Source: Centipeda artemidis DSM 19719 (GTDB lineage: Bacteria; Bacillota; Negativicutes; Selenomonadales; Selenomonadaceae). From it: a stretch of DNA of 64,000 nucleotides. Both the position numbers and the translations under genes were made by a program. Positions 1-7,710 of this stretch are shown here, piece after piece; within the stretch, counting starts at the first letter, position 1, and the number at the start of each line of letters is the position of its first letter. The notes beneath the pieces are model-generated. The model was not told where the DNA came from. It worked only from the letters and a program-made list of their open reading frames with translations, and did no database searches. The stretch covers positions 62,001 through 126,000 of the forward strand of contig NZ_AUFU01000003.1 of NCBI RefSeq assembly GCF_000426665.1, in the 5' to 3' direction.

Positions 1-180
1 ATAATAAAAATATGGTAAGAGCCGTCCCAAAACTTTCTAGGAAGAACTCCCCCAAACCAAACGGTACATATGCGCCCCATTCCCACATAGTGCACGATAT
101 ACTATAAATCTCATTATAGCGAATCTTTTTCATTCGCACAATATAGAGATCCCTCATTCAAGTATAAAATAATTCTATAT

Positions 181-223
181 ATAAAAGAAAAAAGTCAATG
201 CGCAACATATATTGCACATCGAC
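181..223 (-). terminator. Rho-independent terminator after tsaD
   Basis: In minus-strand RNA, positions 223-194 fold into a hairpin: GTC/GAC outer pairs, then TGTGCAA pairing with TTGCGCA (one G-U), around a six-base loop. A T-rich tract follows at once (read from 193 down to 181). It lies just past the tsaD stop, so it ends the t6A operon. The remaining bases 1-180 are AT-rich and show no gene. Confidence 0.65.
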
Positions 224-237
224 ATGATTCATTTTTA

Positions 238-1254
238 TTATACCCCAAAATCCAGTCCCGGCACGGCATTCAAATATAGGTTATCGTAATGCACCGCCGC
301 CGCTTGATAGGCGCCGCGGCAGGCGATCATCGCGGCGTTGTCCGTACAGAGACGCGGCGAGGGATAGAGGTAGCGAATGCCGCGCTCCACCGCGGTCTCG
401 CGCAGACGGTTCTCGAGCGCGGCGTTCGCCGCGACGCCGCCTGCGAGGACGAGCGTATCGCGCCCCGCTTCCCGGATCGCCTCGAACGCCTTGTGCACGA
501 GCACCTCCACGACGGCGGACTGGAACGACGCGGCGATGTCCGCCCGATGCAGCTCATGCCCTTTCATTTTCTCGCTGTTGATATAGTTCAGGACGGCGGA
601 TTTCAGTCCGCTGAAGCTGAACTCATAGTTCCCCTCCTGTGCGAGGGCGCGCGGAAAATCGATCGCGGCGGCATTTCCTTCCCGAGCGAGTTTATCGATC
701 TCAGGCCCCCCGGGATACGGCAACCCCATCACGCGCGCGACCTTGTCAAACGCCTCGCCCGCCGCATCGTCACGCGTCTTTCCCATCTGACGGAAGCTAT
801 CGTAGTCCGCAACGTCGACGAGCGCCGTATGCCCGCCCGAGACGACGAGCGCCATAAAGGGCGGCGTGAGATCCTTCGTCTCAAGGAAATTTGCAAAGAT
901 ATGCCCCTCAAGATGATTGACCCCGATGAGCGGCACACCGAGGGAAAATGCAAGCGATTTCGCCGCTGATACGCCGACGAGAAGCGCGCCGACGAGCCCG
1001 GGACCATAGGTGACGGCGACTTGATTGATATCCGAAAGTTCTATGCCCGCCTCTTTGACCGCTCGATCCACGACGGGCAGGATGCTCAGGATGTGGTTGC
1101 GCGAGGCAATCTCCGGCACAACGCCGCCGTATTTCCGATGAATCGGTATCTGCGTCGCAGTCACGCAGGAGAGCAGCTCCCGCGTCCCGCGCAGCACCGC
1201 CGCCGAGGTCTCGTCGCAGCTTGTCTCGATGCCGAGGGTAATTTTTTCGCGCAT
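238..1254 (-). CDS. tsaD: tRNA N6-threonylcarbamoyladenosine (t6A) transferase TsaD
   Basis: 338 residues, the usual family length. TsaD transfers the threonylcarbamoyl group from TC-AMP to A37 of ANN-decoding tRNAs, working with TsaB and TsaE. The N-terminus GIETSCDETSAAV is the ASKHA nucleotide-fold signature. The metal-binding HLEGH motif lies near residue 113 (HMEGH in many homologues). SGGHTAL and the C-terminal CTDNAAMIA complete the family pattern. The ATG start is preceded by GGGAGGG. It is the last gene of tsaE-tsaB-rimI-WG-tsaD, 33 bases after the WG-repeat gene, and all the t6A transferase-complex genes are therefore in one operon. Confidence 0.97.
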   Translation of the reverse strand: MREKITLGIETSCDETSAAVLRGTRELLSCVTATQIPIHRKYGGVVPEIASRNHILSILPVVDRAVKEAGIELSDINQVAVTYGPGLVGALLVGVSAAKSLAFSLGVPLIGVNHLEGHIFANFLETKDLTPPFMALVVSGGHTALVDVADYDSFRQMGKTRDDAAGEAFDKVARVMGLPYPGGPEIDKLAREGNAAAIDFPRALAQEGNYEFSFSGLKSAVLNYINSEKMKGHELHRADIAASFQSAVVEVLVHKAFEAIREAGRDTLVLAGGVAANAALENRLRETAVERGIRYLYPSPRLCTDNAAMIACRGAYQAAAVHYDNLYLNAVPGLDFGV

Positions 1255-1287
1255 GACCGCCCTCCCTTCCCCGCGTCCGTTTTTCTT

Positions 1288-2955
1288 TTATTCATCCTCA
1301 TCCGCCGGAAGCAGCTCTCTCTCTTTCGTTCGGAAAATATCCGCGGCGTCGTACGCGGGCGCGACGACAAACGCGCCGGCATGATCCATATAGCCCCACA
1401 GTTTTCCGACCCGCACCGGCATCAGTCCCGCGGCAAAGGGGCCGAGATCCGTCACGCCGTCGGGCAGTGTCAAAATATCTTTGCCGTCTTTGTCGATCAC
1501 ATGCCACGTTCCATCCTTGCATACACTCGCCGCACCCTCGCCGAAGCTCACGACCTGATCGTATGCCGGCGGAATAATAGCGGCACCCGCGCGGTCGATA
1601 AAGCCCCATCGATCGTTGAGGCGCACCGCGAAAAGCCCTTCGGTCAGCGGATAGATTCTTTCATACCGCGGTTCGATCACATAGGCACCCGTCCTGTCCA
1701 TGACGCCCCACTTTCCCTTTGTCATGACATAGGAAAGGCCGTTCTTATCAAAAGGACTCACATAGTCGTTCTTCGTCGAAATGATTTCTTTTCCCGCGGC
1801 ATCGACATAGCCTCGCTTTAAGACATCGTTGCCGATGCTCGTATAGATTTTATCGTCGTAGATCTTATCCCACTTGCTGCCGACCAACATGGTCGAAATC
1901 GCGTTGAAGCTATAAGTTCCGACGCGGTTATATACCGCGGCCAGCCCGTCCTTATAAGGTTCCATGCGGTCATAGGTCGACGGCCACAGAATCGTTCCCG
2001 TCGCATCGATAAAGTACGCGAAGCGATCGTCGCTCACAATCGCCCGTCCGTCCTCCGTAAAATCGTGATCCACATAGTAAAAATGCGGCTTGATAACCTC
2101 CGCGCCCGTCCGGTCGACGAATCCCCAATCGGGACGCACAATGGCGCCGTGGTTCTTCAGCACAGCCGCGTAGCCGCCGGAAAAATCTCTCGCATCCGCA
2201 TACGCGCAGGGAACGACCTGTGCACCCGTCTTATCGATATAACCGTAACGTCTCGTATCGTCCCGAACGACGGCCGTGCCGTCCGAGAACGGACGCGCCT
2301 CCGCATAGACGCAGGGAATGACCGTCGTTCCCTCCCGATTGATATAGCCGTAGCGGTTCGTATCGTCCTTTACCGCCGCCAGCCCCTCCGAAAAATGCCC
2401 CGTCGCCCGATAATGCCCGGGCAGAAAACGTCCGTCGAGATCAACAAACGTCCACGTTTTATCCGACCGACACACGCTCGCAAGGCCTTCGCAATAGGAG
2501 TACAGTTCGCGCTGCTCAATGGGAACGACGATATGCCCGTCCGCGTCGTAGGCGCCGTAGCGATCGTTCTTCTTATCATAGACGATAAAGCGCCCTTCCT
2601 TCGCGTCGCCGACCCGCTCGTACGCGACCGGAACCGCGACCGTACCGTCCGCGCGCAGAACGCCGCATTGTTTTTTATCCGTCACATGGATAAAGCCCGC
2701 GCTGTCAAAGCGAATCTTATCGTAAATCGGCGGCACGACAACGTTCCCCGCCGTATCGAGGACGGCGCGCTTCTTTCCCGTATGGACGATGACCAGACCG
2801 TCTATGATCTCGGATTTTTCCTCCTCCTCGCCCGCGACTATCATGGCGTGGATGATATTCCCAAAAATACCGGCCTCGGCGTCGTTCCCCGGCAGCAAAA
2901 ACATCGTCGATAAGAGAGCGCCGACAAAAAGCCGTCTTCCCCATTGCTTCATCAT
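1288..2955 (-). CDS. Exported WG-repeat protein
   Basis: About 555 residues. I place the start at 2955, not at a farther in-frame start at 3030: AAGGAG sits six bases upstream, the ATG overlaps the rimI stop (ATGA), and a signal peptide follows directly (MMKQWGRRLF, a hydrophobic run, then a NDAEA-type cleavage site). The mature protein is about ten to twelve tandem copies of the WG repeat, roughly 40-45 residues each. Examples are RYGYINREGTTVIPCVY and WGFIDRAGAAIIPPAY, followed by F.EG.A.V. WG repeats form beta-rich propeller- or solenoid-like folds of unknown role. No enzymatic motif is visible. It is inserted in the t6A operon between rimI and tsaD with translational coupling to rimI, so it is co-expressed with housekeeping genes. 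Its function is unknown. Confidence 0.85.
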   Translation of the reverse strand: MMKQWGRRLFVGALLSTMFLLPGNDAEAGIFGNIIHAMIVAGEEEEKSEIIDGLVIVHTGKKRAVLDTAGNVVVPPIYDKIRFDSAGFIHVTDKKQCGVLRADGTVAVPVAYERVGDAKEGRFIVYDKKNDRYGAYDADGHIVVPIEQRELYSYCEGLASVCRSDKTWTFVDLDGRFLPGHYRATGHFSEGLAAVKDDTNRYGYINREGTTVIPCVYAEARPFSDGTAVVRDDTRRYGYIDKTGAQVVPCAYADARDFSGGYAAVLKNHGAIVRPDWGFVDRTGAEVIKPHFYYVDHDFTEDGRAIVSDDRFAYFIDATGTILWPSTYDRMEPYKDGLAAVYNRVGTYSFNAISTMLVGSKWDKIYDDKIYTSIGNDVLKRGYVDAAGKEIISTKNDYVSPFDKNGLSYVMTKGKWGVMDRTGAYVIEPRYERIYPLTEGLFAVRLNDRWGFIDRAGAAIIPPAYDQVVSFGEGAASVCKDGTWHVIDKDGKDILTLPDGVTDLGPFAAGLMPVRVGKLWGYMDHAGAFVVAPAYDAADIFRTKERELLPADEDE

Positions 2956-3452
2956 TCTTCTCCTTGAGCGACGGATTCCGGCGCGCCGGACGCGGCGCCG
3001 CCGCACATTTCCTTTAACTTTGTATGCCACATGAGGATCGCGTCCTCATCATTATCTTGGTAGTATTTCTTTCGCACGCCGACAGCGGAAAATCCAAGGC
3101 GTTCATAGAGATGCAGGGCGGCGGCATTCGAGGGGCGCACCTCGAGCGTCATGCGCTCCGCTCCGCGCGCTGCGGCGGCACGCATCATCGCTTCCATCAG
3201 GCGGCATCCGAGCCCGCGCCCGCGCCGCGTCTCCGTGAGCGCGATATTGGTCACCTGTGCCTCCTCGAAGGAGATCCAGCAGCCTGCAAAGCCGATGATG
3301 TGATCGTCCTCGCACGCCACGATATAGCAGGCAAATTTATTCGACGCCTCACGCCAAAAATCCTCGCGCGACCACGGCGTGGGGAAGCTCTCCCGCTCCA
3401 CGCGTGCGACGCCCTTGGCATCCTCCGCTGTGAGCGCACGAAACGTGATCAT
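2952..3452 (-). CDS. rimI: Ribosomal-protein-alanine N-acetyltransferase (GNAT family)
   Basis: 166 residues of GNAT fold. The acetyl-CoA-binding motif is visible as RRGRGLGCRLMEAM near residues 77-90, followed by LEVRPSNAAALHLYERLGF and a C-terminal KYYQDNDEDAILM typical of RimI. RimI acetylates the N-terminal alanine of ribosomal protein S18 in E. coli; Firmicute homologues sit next to the t6A genes, as here. Its ATG overlaps the tsaB stop by four bases, and its own stop overlaps the next start in the same way. The last 15 residues are Ala/Gly/Glu-rich and look dispensable. Confidence 0.92.
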   Translation of the reverse strand: MITFRALTAEDAKGVARVERESFPTPWSREDFWREASNKFACYIVACEDDHIIGFAGCWISFEEAQVTNIALTETRRGRGLGCRLMEAMMRAAAARGAERMTLEVRPSNAAALHLYERLGFSAVGVRKKYYQDNDEDAILMWHTKLKEMCGGAASGAPESVAQGEE

Positions 3453-4168
3453 ACCGCCTGCTCCGCACCGTGACGTTTCTCCCAGAGCACCTCCGCTTCG
3501 CTCCGACGCAGATAGAGCGGCTCGAGCGTCATCGCATCGTCCGCCGCATCGCGCGCAAGGCGTGCGAGGCCTGCGAGCCCCACACAGGCGGCGCGCGGCA
3601 TCCGCATGTGTATCGGCGCAAGCCGCACGCCCGCGGGGAGCGGCTCATCCGCTGCCTTTTGCATCGCGTCCCCCATCAGGAGCACGGTCTTCTCCGTCCC
3701 CGCAAGAGACGCGACGAGCGCGTCGCGCGGCAGGATGCGCAGGGGACACACGCTATGGAGAACAGGTTTGCCGCTCTCCCATGTCCACGCAAATTCCTCT
3801 GTGTAGACGTTACCCTTTTGCGCATCCATCATAGGAACGAGGCGCACGCCCTCCCACATGCAGTGATAAGCGAGCGCCTCGAGCGTCGGCACGCCGACCA
3901 TGGGAATCCGAAGTGCATAGGACATCATCTTCGCGGCGGCAAGCCCGATGCGCAGCCCGGTGAAAGAGCCGGGACCGATGCTGACGGCAACGCCCGCGAG
4001 CTCATCTTTTTTCACGCGCGCCATCCGCAGTGCCGTCTCGATGTGCGGCATCAGAGTATCTGAGTGGGTCAGCGCCCCCTGCATACTGATCTCCGCGGCG
4101 ACGAGCTCCTCTGAGATCACTGCGACGCTCGAGACCTGCGAAGCGGTATCAACGGCTATGATTGACAA
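3449..4168 (-). CDS. tsaB: t6A biosynthesis scaffold protein TsaB
   Basis: 239 residues. N-terminal IIAVDTASQVSSVAV and the SIGPGSFTGLRIGLAAAK segment near residues 67-84 are the TsaB signatures. TsaB is an inactive paralogue of TsaD that forms the TsaD-TsaB dimer needed for t6A synthesis. The gene overlaps tsaE by 20 bases and rimI by four, so the three are translationally coupled. Confidence 0.95.
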   Translation of the reverse strand: MSIIAVDTASQVSSVAVISEELVAAEISMQGALTHSDTLMPHIETALRMARVKKDELAGVAVSIGPGSFTGLRIGLAAAKMMSYALRIPMVGVPTLEALAYHCMWEGVRLVPMMDAQKGNVYTEEFAWTWESGKPVLHSVCPLRILPRDALVASLAGTEKTVLLMGDAMQKAADEPLPAGVRLAPIHMRMPRAACVGLAGLARLARDAADDAMTLEPLYLRRSEAEVLWEKRHGAEQAV

Positions 4169-4625
4169 GTCCGTCCAGCTCCTTTAAGAGCGCCGTGCTC
4201 TTTTCCCCCACAGCGTCGAATGTGAATTGCCGCCCCTCCGCCGAGACGGCATCGATCCGTACCGTCAGGCGGTCGGCGGGCATCGCATCCGGGAATTTCT
4301 CCGCCCACTCGATGAGCACGATGCCCTCCTGTACCTCCGCGTACTCGTAAAACCCAATGTCCTCAAGCTCCTCTTCAGTATTCAGCCGATAGAGGTCAAA
4401 ATGCACGATGGGACATGCCGCTTCGTAAATATTCATCAGGTTGAACGTCGGACTCGTGACGTCGCTCTCCACGCCTAGCGTGCGCGCAAGTGCGCGTACG
4501 AAGAGAGTCTTGCCGACGCCAAGTTCCCCGTCGAGGCAGATCACCGTCCCCTCACGGATAATTTTACCGATCGTTCCCGCTAAATGCGCAGTCTCCTCTG
4601 GAGATTGCGTGATACAGGTGAGCAT
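4149..4625 (-). CDS. tsaE: t6A biosynthesis ATPase TsaE
   Basis: 158 residues, a small P-loop ATPase. The Walker A motif GELGVGKT is near residues 39-46, SPTFNLMNIY follows, and the HFDLYRL segment typical of TsaE (YjeE) is near residue 94. TsaE drives turnover of the TsaD-TsaB complex. ATG with GAGGGG seven bases upstream is the chosen start. It is the first gene of the operon, with a promoter about 50 bases upstream. Confidence 0.95.
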   Translation of the reverse strand: MLTCITQSPEETAHLAGTIGKIIREGTVICLDGELGVGKTLFVRALARTLGVESDVTSPTFNLMNIYEAACPIVHFDLYRLNTEEELEDIGFYEYAEVQEGIVLIEWAEKFPDAMPADRLTVRIDAVSAEGRQFTFDAVGEKSTALLKELDGLVNHSR

Positions 4626-4675
4626 AGTTCAACCCCTCATGAATACATGTGAAAACCGAAATAAAGTTCTGATAT

Positions 4676-4704
4676 ATTATAACACGCGCGCGGAATTTGC
4701 GCAA
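4676..4704 (-). promoter_or_regulatory. Predicted promoter for the tsaE operon
   Basis: Minus-strand TTGCGC, 17-base spacer, TATAAT. The -10 is perfect and the -35 matches three of six. It lies about 50 bases ahead of the tsaE start and just past the end of the glycerate kinase gene. Confidence 0.55.
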
Positions 4705-4723
4705 AAGAAAAAGCACACAGACT

Positions 4724-5965
4724 CTAGCGGATGAGGAGTACCGCAACATCGTTCACATTCGTCCCCGTGGGCCCCGTCATAATCAGCCCGTCGACGGCTT
4801 GCAGCGCGCGGTATGCGTCGTTGTCCGCAAGGATCTCATCGATGCTGATACCGCGTGCCGCGAGCGCCTTCGACGTATGCCCGTCGACATAGCCGCCCGC
4901 CGCATCCGTCGGTCCGTCCGTCCCGTCGCTGCCAAAGCTAAAGAGCGCGACATTCTCCATCCCGGCGAACCCTGCGGCGGCGGCAAGCGTCAGCTCCTGA
5001 TTACGCCCCCCCTTGCCGTGTCCCGTAAGGTGCACGACCGTCTCCCCGCCCGCGATATAGGCGCGCGCGCCGTCTCCCCGATGCGTCTTTGCGATGGCGC
5101 TGAGGAACCGTCCCGCTTCGCGCGCTTCGATAGCGAGTTCATCCGTGAGGATATGCGGATCATATCCGAGTCTCCGGCACTCCGCCGCCGCCGCCGCGCA
5201 GAGCTCGCGCACGCTGCCCGTAATGTGCGTTTCCACATTTGGCAGTTTCTGCGGCAACGGCTCATCCAAGAGCGCCATGGCGGCATCCGATAGTTCCAAT
5301 CGGTATTTTTTGACAATCGCCTTCGCCTGCTCCGTGCTCGTGCTGTCGGGATATGCGGGGCCCGATGCGATCATATCGAGCGGATCGCCGATGATGTCGC
5401 TCAGCACGATGCTCAGAACCTGCGCCGGCGCGCAGTGTGCGCCAAATCGCCCGCCCTTGACCGCACTCATGCGCTTGCGGATCGTATTGATCTCCACGAT
5501 GTCCGCGCCCGAGGCAAGCAATTTTTCCGTCATCGCCGCAAGCTCCGCGTCGGGAATGATCGGCTGCTCAAAGAGCGCGCTCCCCCCGCCCGAGAGGAGG
5601 AAGAGCACCGTATCGTCTGCGCAGAGATCTGTCGTCATCTCCAGTGCCTGCGCCGTCGCGGCAAAGGAGTTCGCATCGGGAACGGGATGTCCCGCCTCAA
5701 AGCAGACAAGTCCGGGAATCGGCGCGCGTACATGGTCGTACTTCGTAATTACGATGCCGTCATGAATACGATCCCCCAACATCTCCGCCGCCGTCTTTGC
5801 CATCTGCCACGCGGCTTTGCCAACCGCGACGAGAACGAGCTTCCCCTTTGCAAACTCATGTCCCGCGAGCGCCTTTCGAACGGCGGCATCCGGGAGCACG
5901 GCGCGCAGAGACGCCGCAACAATCGCATCCGCATCGCGCCGGAGCGCACTGTGTTCAAGCGTCAT
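4724..5965 (-). CDS. Glycerate 2-kinase (MOFRL family)
   Basis: 413 residues. It phosphorylates D-glycerate to 2-phosphoglycerate. Motifs: LVAVGKAAWQMA near residue 45, LLSGGGSALFEQP near 122, and the C-terminal MOFRL domain with GGETVVHLTGHGKGGRNQE and FGSDGTDGPTDAAGG. The family is known as TtuD/GckA; I cannot separate glycerate from hydroxypyruvate preference by sequence. ATG is preceded by GGAAAGGAG at six bases. It stands alone between the rimM unit and tsaE, with a hairpin on its upstream side. Confidence 0.88.
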   Translation of the reverse strand: MTLEHSALRRDADAIVAASLRAVLPDAAVRKALAGHEFAKGKLVLVAVGKAAWQMAKTAAEMLGDRIHDGIVITKYDHVRAPIPGLVCFEAGHPVPDANSFAATAQALEMTTDLCADDTVLFLLSGGGSALFEQPIIPDAELAAMTEKLLASGADIVEINTIRKRMSAVKGGRFGAHCAPAQVLSIVLSDIIGDPLDMIASGPAYPDSTSTEQAKAIVKKYRLELSDAAMALLDEPLPQKLPNVETHITGSVRELCAAAAAECRRLGYDPHILTDELAIEAREAGRFLSAIAKTHRGDGARAYIAGGETVVHLTGHGKGGRNQELTLAAAAGFAGMENVALFSFGSDGTDGPTDAAGGYVDGHTSKALAARGISIDEILADNDAYRALQAVDGLIMTGPTGTNVNDVAVLLIR

Positions 5966-5989
5966 GTGAAACTCCTTTCCAGAAAATTC

Positions 5990-6121
5990 TCACATCAATT
6001 CCTCATAAAAAACCGCCGTGACCTCAGGCAGCCCATAAAACATCCCTGCAGCAAGGCGGTTCTTCGACGCGTCTTTCTCGCATCTCTTCCGATGTAAATT
6101 TTGCAGCGGCTCATGCCGCAA
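5990..6121 (-). other. Possible 43-codon ORF, or translated intergenic repeat, after rimM
   Basis: The gap between rimM and the glycerate kinase gene is open in rimM's own reading frame right after the rimM stop. From a TTG it reads LRHEPLQNLHRKRC, then EKDASKNRLAAG, then MFYGLPEVTAVFYEELM. No ribosome-binding site precedes the TTG; GCAGGG sits in front of an internal ATG that would give 17 residues. The composition is protein-like and the segment contains the rimM terminator hairpin. This could be a small gene, a decayed one, or a dispersed hairpin element that happens to be open. I cannot decide from one copy. Confidence 0.25.
6002..6061 (-). terminator. Long-loop terminator after rimM
   Basis: In minus-strand RNA, AACCGCC (6061 region) pairs with GGCGGTT ending in a TTTTTT run near 6006. 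The 37-base loop holds a further small stem (GCAG with CTGC). This arrangement ends the ffh-rpsP-rimM unit ahead of the glycerate kinase gene. The loop is unusually long for an intrinsic terminator. Confidence 0.6.
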
Positions 6122-6133
6122 GACACGAGAAGA

Positions 6134-6661
6134 TCAGCGCCGGTCGTCCGCCTCGTCCGGCAGGCACACATCCATGCGCCCGCCCGCGATGTCGATATTG
6201 CGCACGACGCTGTGCAGCGCAGGGATCAGGAGCTCGCGTCCGTCCTCCGCACGCACGGCATAGACGTCGTTGCTGCCCGTGCGGATGACGTTCTCGACGC
6301 TGCCGAGGAGCGTACCCGCTTCATCATAGACGGACAGCCCCACGATATCAAAGACGTAATACTCCCCCTCCTCGAGCGGTGCGGCATCCGTGCGCGCGAC
6401 GGTGAGCAGCCGTCCCGTGAGCCGCTGTGCCTCCTCGCGGACGGGATACTCGCGGAACTGCATGAGGAAGTTCTTCCCCTGCTCTTTCATGCGCACGATG
6501 TGCAGGAGCTCGTCCCCCACCACGACCTCGCGCAGTCGGGCGAATCGTTCGGGGAAGTCCGTCAGCGGGATGACGCGCACATCGCCGGCGATGCCGTGCG
6601 GCGCACCGACGCGCCCGATGACAATGCGCCCCTCAGGAGCGGATGGCGATAATTTTGTCAT
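6134..6661 (-). CDS. rimM: 16S rRNA processing protein RimM
   Basis: About 175 residues. RimM binds S19 and helps the 30S head mature. The RimM N-terminal beta-barrel motif IVIGRVGAPHGIAGDVRV and the PRC-barrel segment DIVGLSVYDEAGTLLGSVENV are clear. I use the ATG at 6661; an upstream in-frame TTG at 6679 lacks a Shine-Dalgarno. Even so it overlaps the end of ylqD by 29 bases, so it is translationally coupled. The usual downstream partner trmD is absent here. Confidence 0.92.
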   Translation of the reverse strand: MTKLSPSAPEGRIVIGRVGAPHGIAGDVRVIPLTDFPERFARLREVVVGDELLHIVRMKEQGKNFLMQFREYPVREEAQRLTGRLLTVARTDAAPLEEGEYYVFDIVGLSVYDEAGTLLGSVENVIRTGSNDVYAVRAEDGRELLIPALHSVVRNIDIAGGRMDVCLPDEADDRR

Positions 6662-7043
6662 CTTCGACCAAAATCTCAACGTTCATGATCTCGCGCATAT
6701 CGTCGCCGATATGCACCTCGACCTGATGCTCAAGCGTGCCCTGAATGATCTCCGCGCCCTCGGCGAATTTCTCGAGCTCCTCAAGATGCGCGCGCGTCTG
6801 TTCCACATACTCCATGCGGGACTGGCGTTCCTGTCGGATCATGTTGATGTGGTCGATCGCCTGCGGTGTCAGCTCCCCCTGCTCCGCCTCCTGCATGACA
6901 CGTTTTTCCTGAATGCCGATCTGCTGGAGTTCGAGTTCTGCACGGCTGACGCCTTCCTCCATCTCCTTTCGCATCTTCGTGCGCAGCTTCTCCGTCAGTT
7001 TTGCCTTGACCGTGACAGGCACTTTCAGCGAAATAGAATCCAT
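6633..7043 (-). CDS. ylqD: YlqD family protein
   Basis: 136 residues, mostly charged helix: MDSISLKVPVTVKAKLTEK, a long Glu/Arg/Gln-rich coiled-coil-like stretch (residues 20-95), and a C-terminal beta segment VEILVEDDKIIAIRS. The family sits with rpsP-khpA-rimM in Firmicutes and has no assigned biochemical role. An attenuator-like hairpin separates it from khpA, and rimM overlaps its end. Confidence 0.85.
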   Translation of the reverse strand: MDSISLKVPVTVKAKLTEKLRTKMRKEMEEGVSRAELELQQIGIQEKRVMQEAEQGELTPQAIDHINMIRQERQSRMEYVEQTRAHLEELEKFAEGAEIIQGTLEHQVEVHIGDDMREIMNVEILVEDDKIIAIRS

Positions 7044-7061
7044 GTTGATCTCTCCTTATAC

Positions 7062-7094
7062 AAAAACGGCGACCGTCTAAGACGCACGCCGTTT
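7062..7094 (-). terminator. Intercistronic hairpin (attenuator) between khpA and ylqD
   Basis: In minus-strand RNA, AAACGGCG pairs with CGCCGTTT, with a nested CGTC-TTA-GACG stem and then TTTTTG. The nested stem makes it stable. It probably lowers ylqD-rimM expression relative to rpsP-khpA. Confidence 0.7.
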
Positions 7095-7102
7095 CAATGG
7101 GT

Positions 7103-7330
7103 TCAGCCGATCTCGACCGTCGCCCGTTTATTCTCCTTCGTTGCGGCGGCTTTGACAACGCTGCGCAGCGCCTTTGCGATGCGCCCCTGCTTACCGATGA
7201 CCTTACCCATGTCATCCTCCGCCACATGAAGTTTCAATATGATCTCTTGATCATCCTGCGTCTCGTCAACGACGACAGCTTCCGAATGATCCACCAAGGA
7301 TTTGGCAATAACCTCGACTATCTCTTTCAC
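7103..7330 (-). CDS. khpA: KH-domain RNA-binding protein KhpA
   Basis: 75 residues, a single KH domain with the GKQG loop at residues 47-50 (DDMGKVIGKQGRIAKALR). KhpA (YlqC) binds RNA and in other Firmicutes dimerises with KhpB to influence division and translation. The start codon is GTG, with GAGGAG about 11 bases upstream. It sits in the standard place between rpsP and ylqD/rimM. Confidence 0.92.
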   Translation of the reverse strand: MKEIVEVIAKSLVDHSEAVVVDETQDDQEIILKLHVAEDDMGKVIGKQGRIAKALRSVVKAAATKENKRATVEIG

Positions 7331-7412
7331 GCCGGTCGTCTCTCCTCACCGCGCGCCGGACTGAGGGATTCCTTCGATATGAAAGAACCCCGTTCCCCGG
7401 ACGCTGCGCTCC

Positions 7413-7688
7413 TTAGTCCTTCTTGCGCTTTGCCTCGGCAAATTTTGCCATTGTACCGTTCTTGCTCAGGATGTTCCTGACCGTATCGGTCGGCTGTGCG
7501 CCCTTCTGCATCCAGTCGATCGCCTTCTCCTCGTCAATGTTGACGACGGCGGGCTGTTTCGACGGATCGTAATTCCCAAGGATTTCGATGAATCGACCGT
7601 CGCGCGGTGCGCGCGAGTCGGCGACAACGATGCGGTAGAAGGGATTCTTCTTCGCACCCATGCGGTTCAAACGAATCTTGACTGCCAT
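7413..7688 (-). CDS. rpsP: 30S ribosomal protein S16
   Basis: 91 residues, starting [20 protein letters not shown], the S16 signature, with [15 protein letters not shown] following. RNA-binding ribosomal protein needed for 30S assembly. ATG is preceded by AAAGGTGG. It lies 22 bases after ffh in the same operon. Confidence 0.98.
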   Translation of the reverse strand: MAVKIRLNRMGAKKNPFYRIVVADSRAPRDGRFIEILGNYDPSKQPAVVNIDEEKAIDWMQKGAQPTDTVRNILSKNGTMAKFAEAKRKKD

Positions 7689-7710
7689 ATTCTCACCACC
7701 TTTCGTTGTG

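Noticed and set aside
6134-6136. Stop-codon recoding (selenocysteine or read-through) at the end of rimM
   Set aside because: RimM is complete at its stop, and no selenocysteine-type element lies directly after the TGA. The open frame downstream is reported separately.
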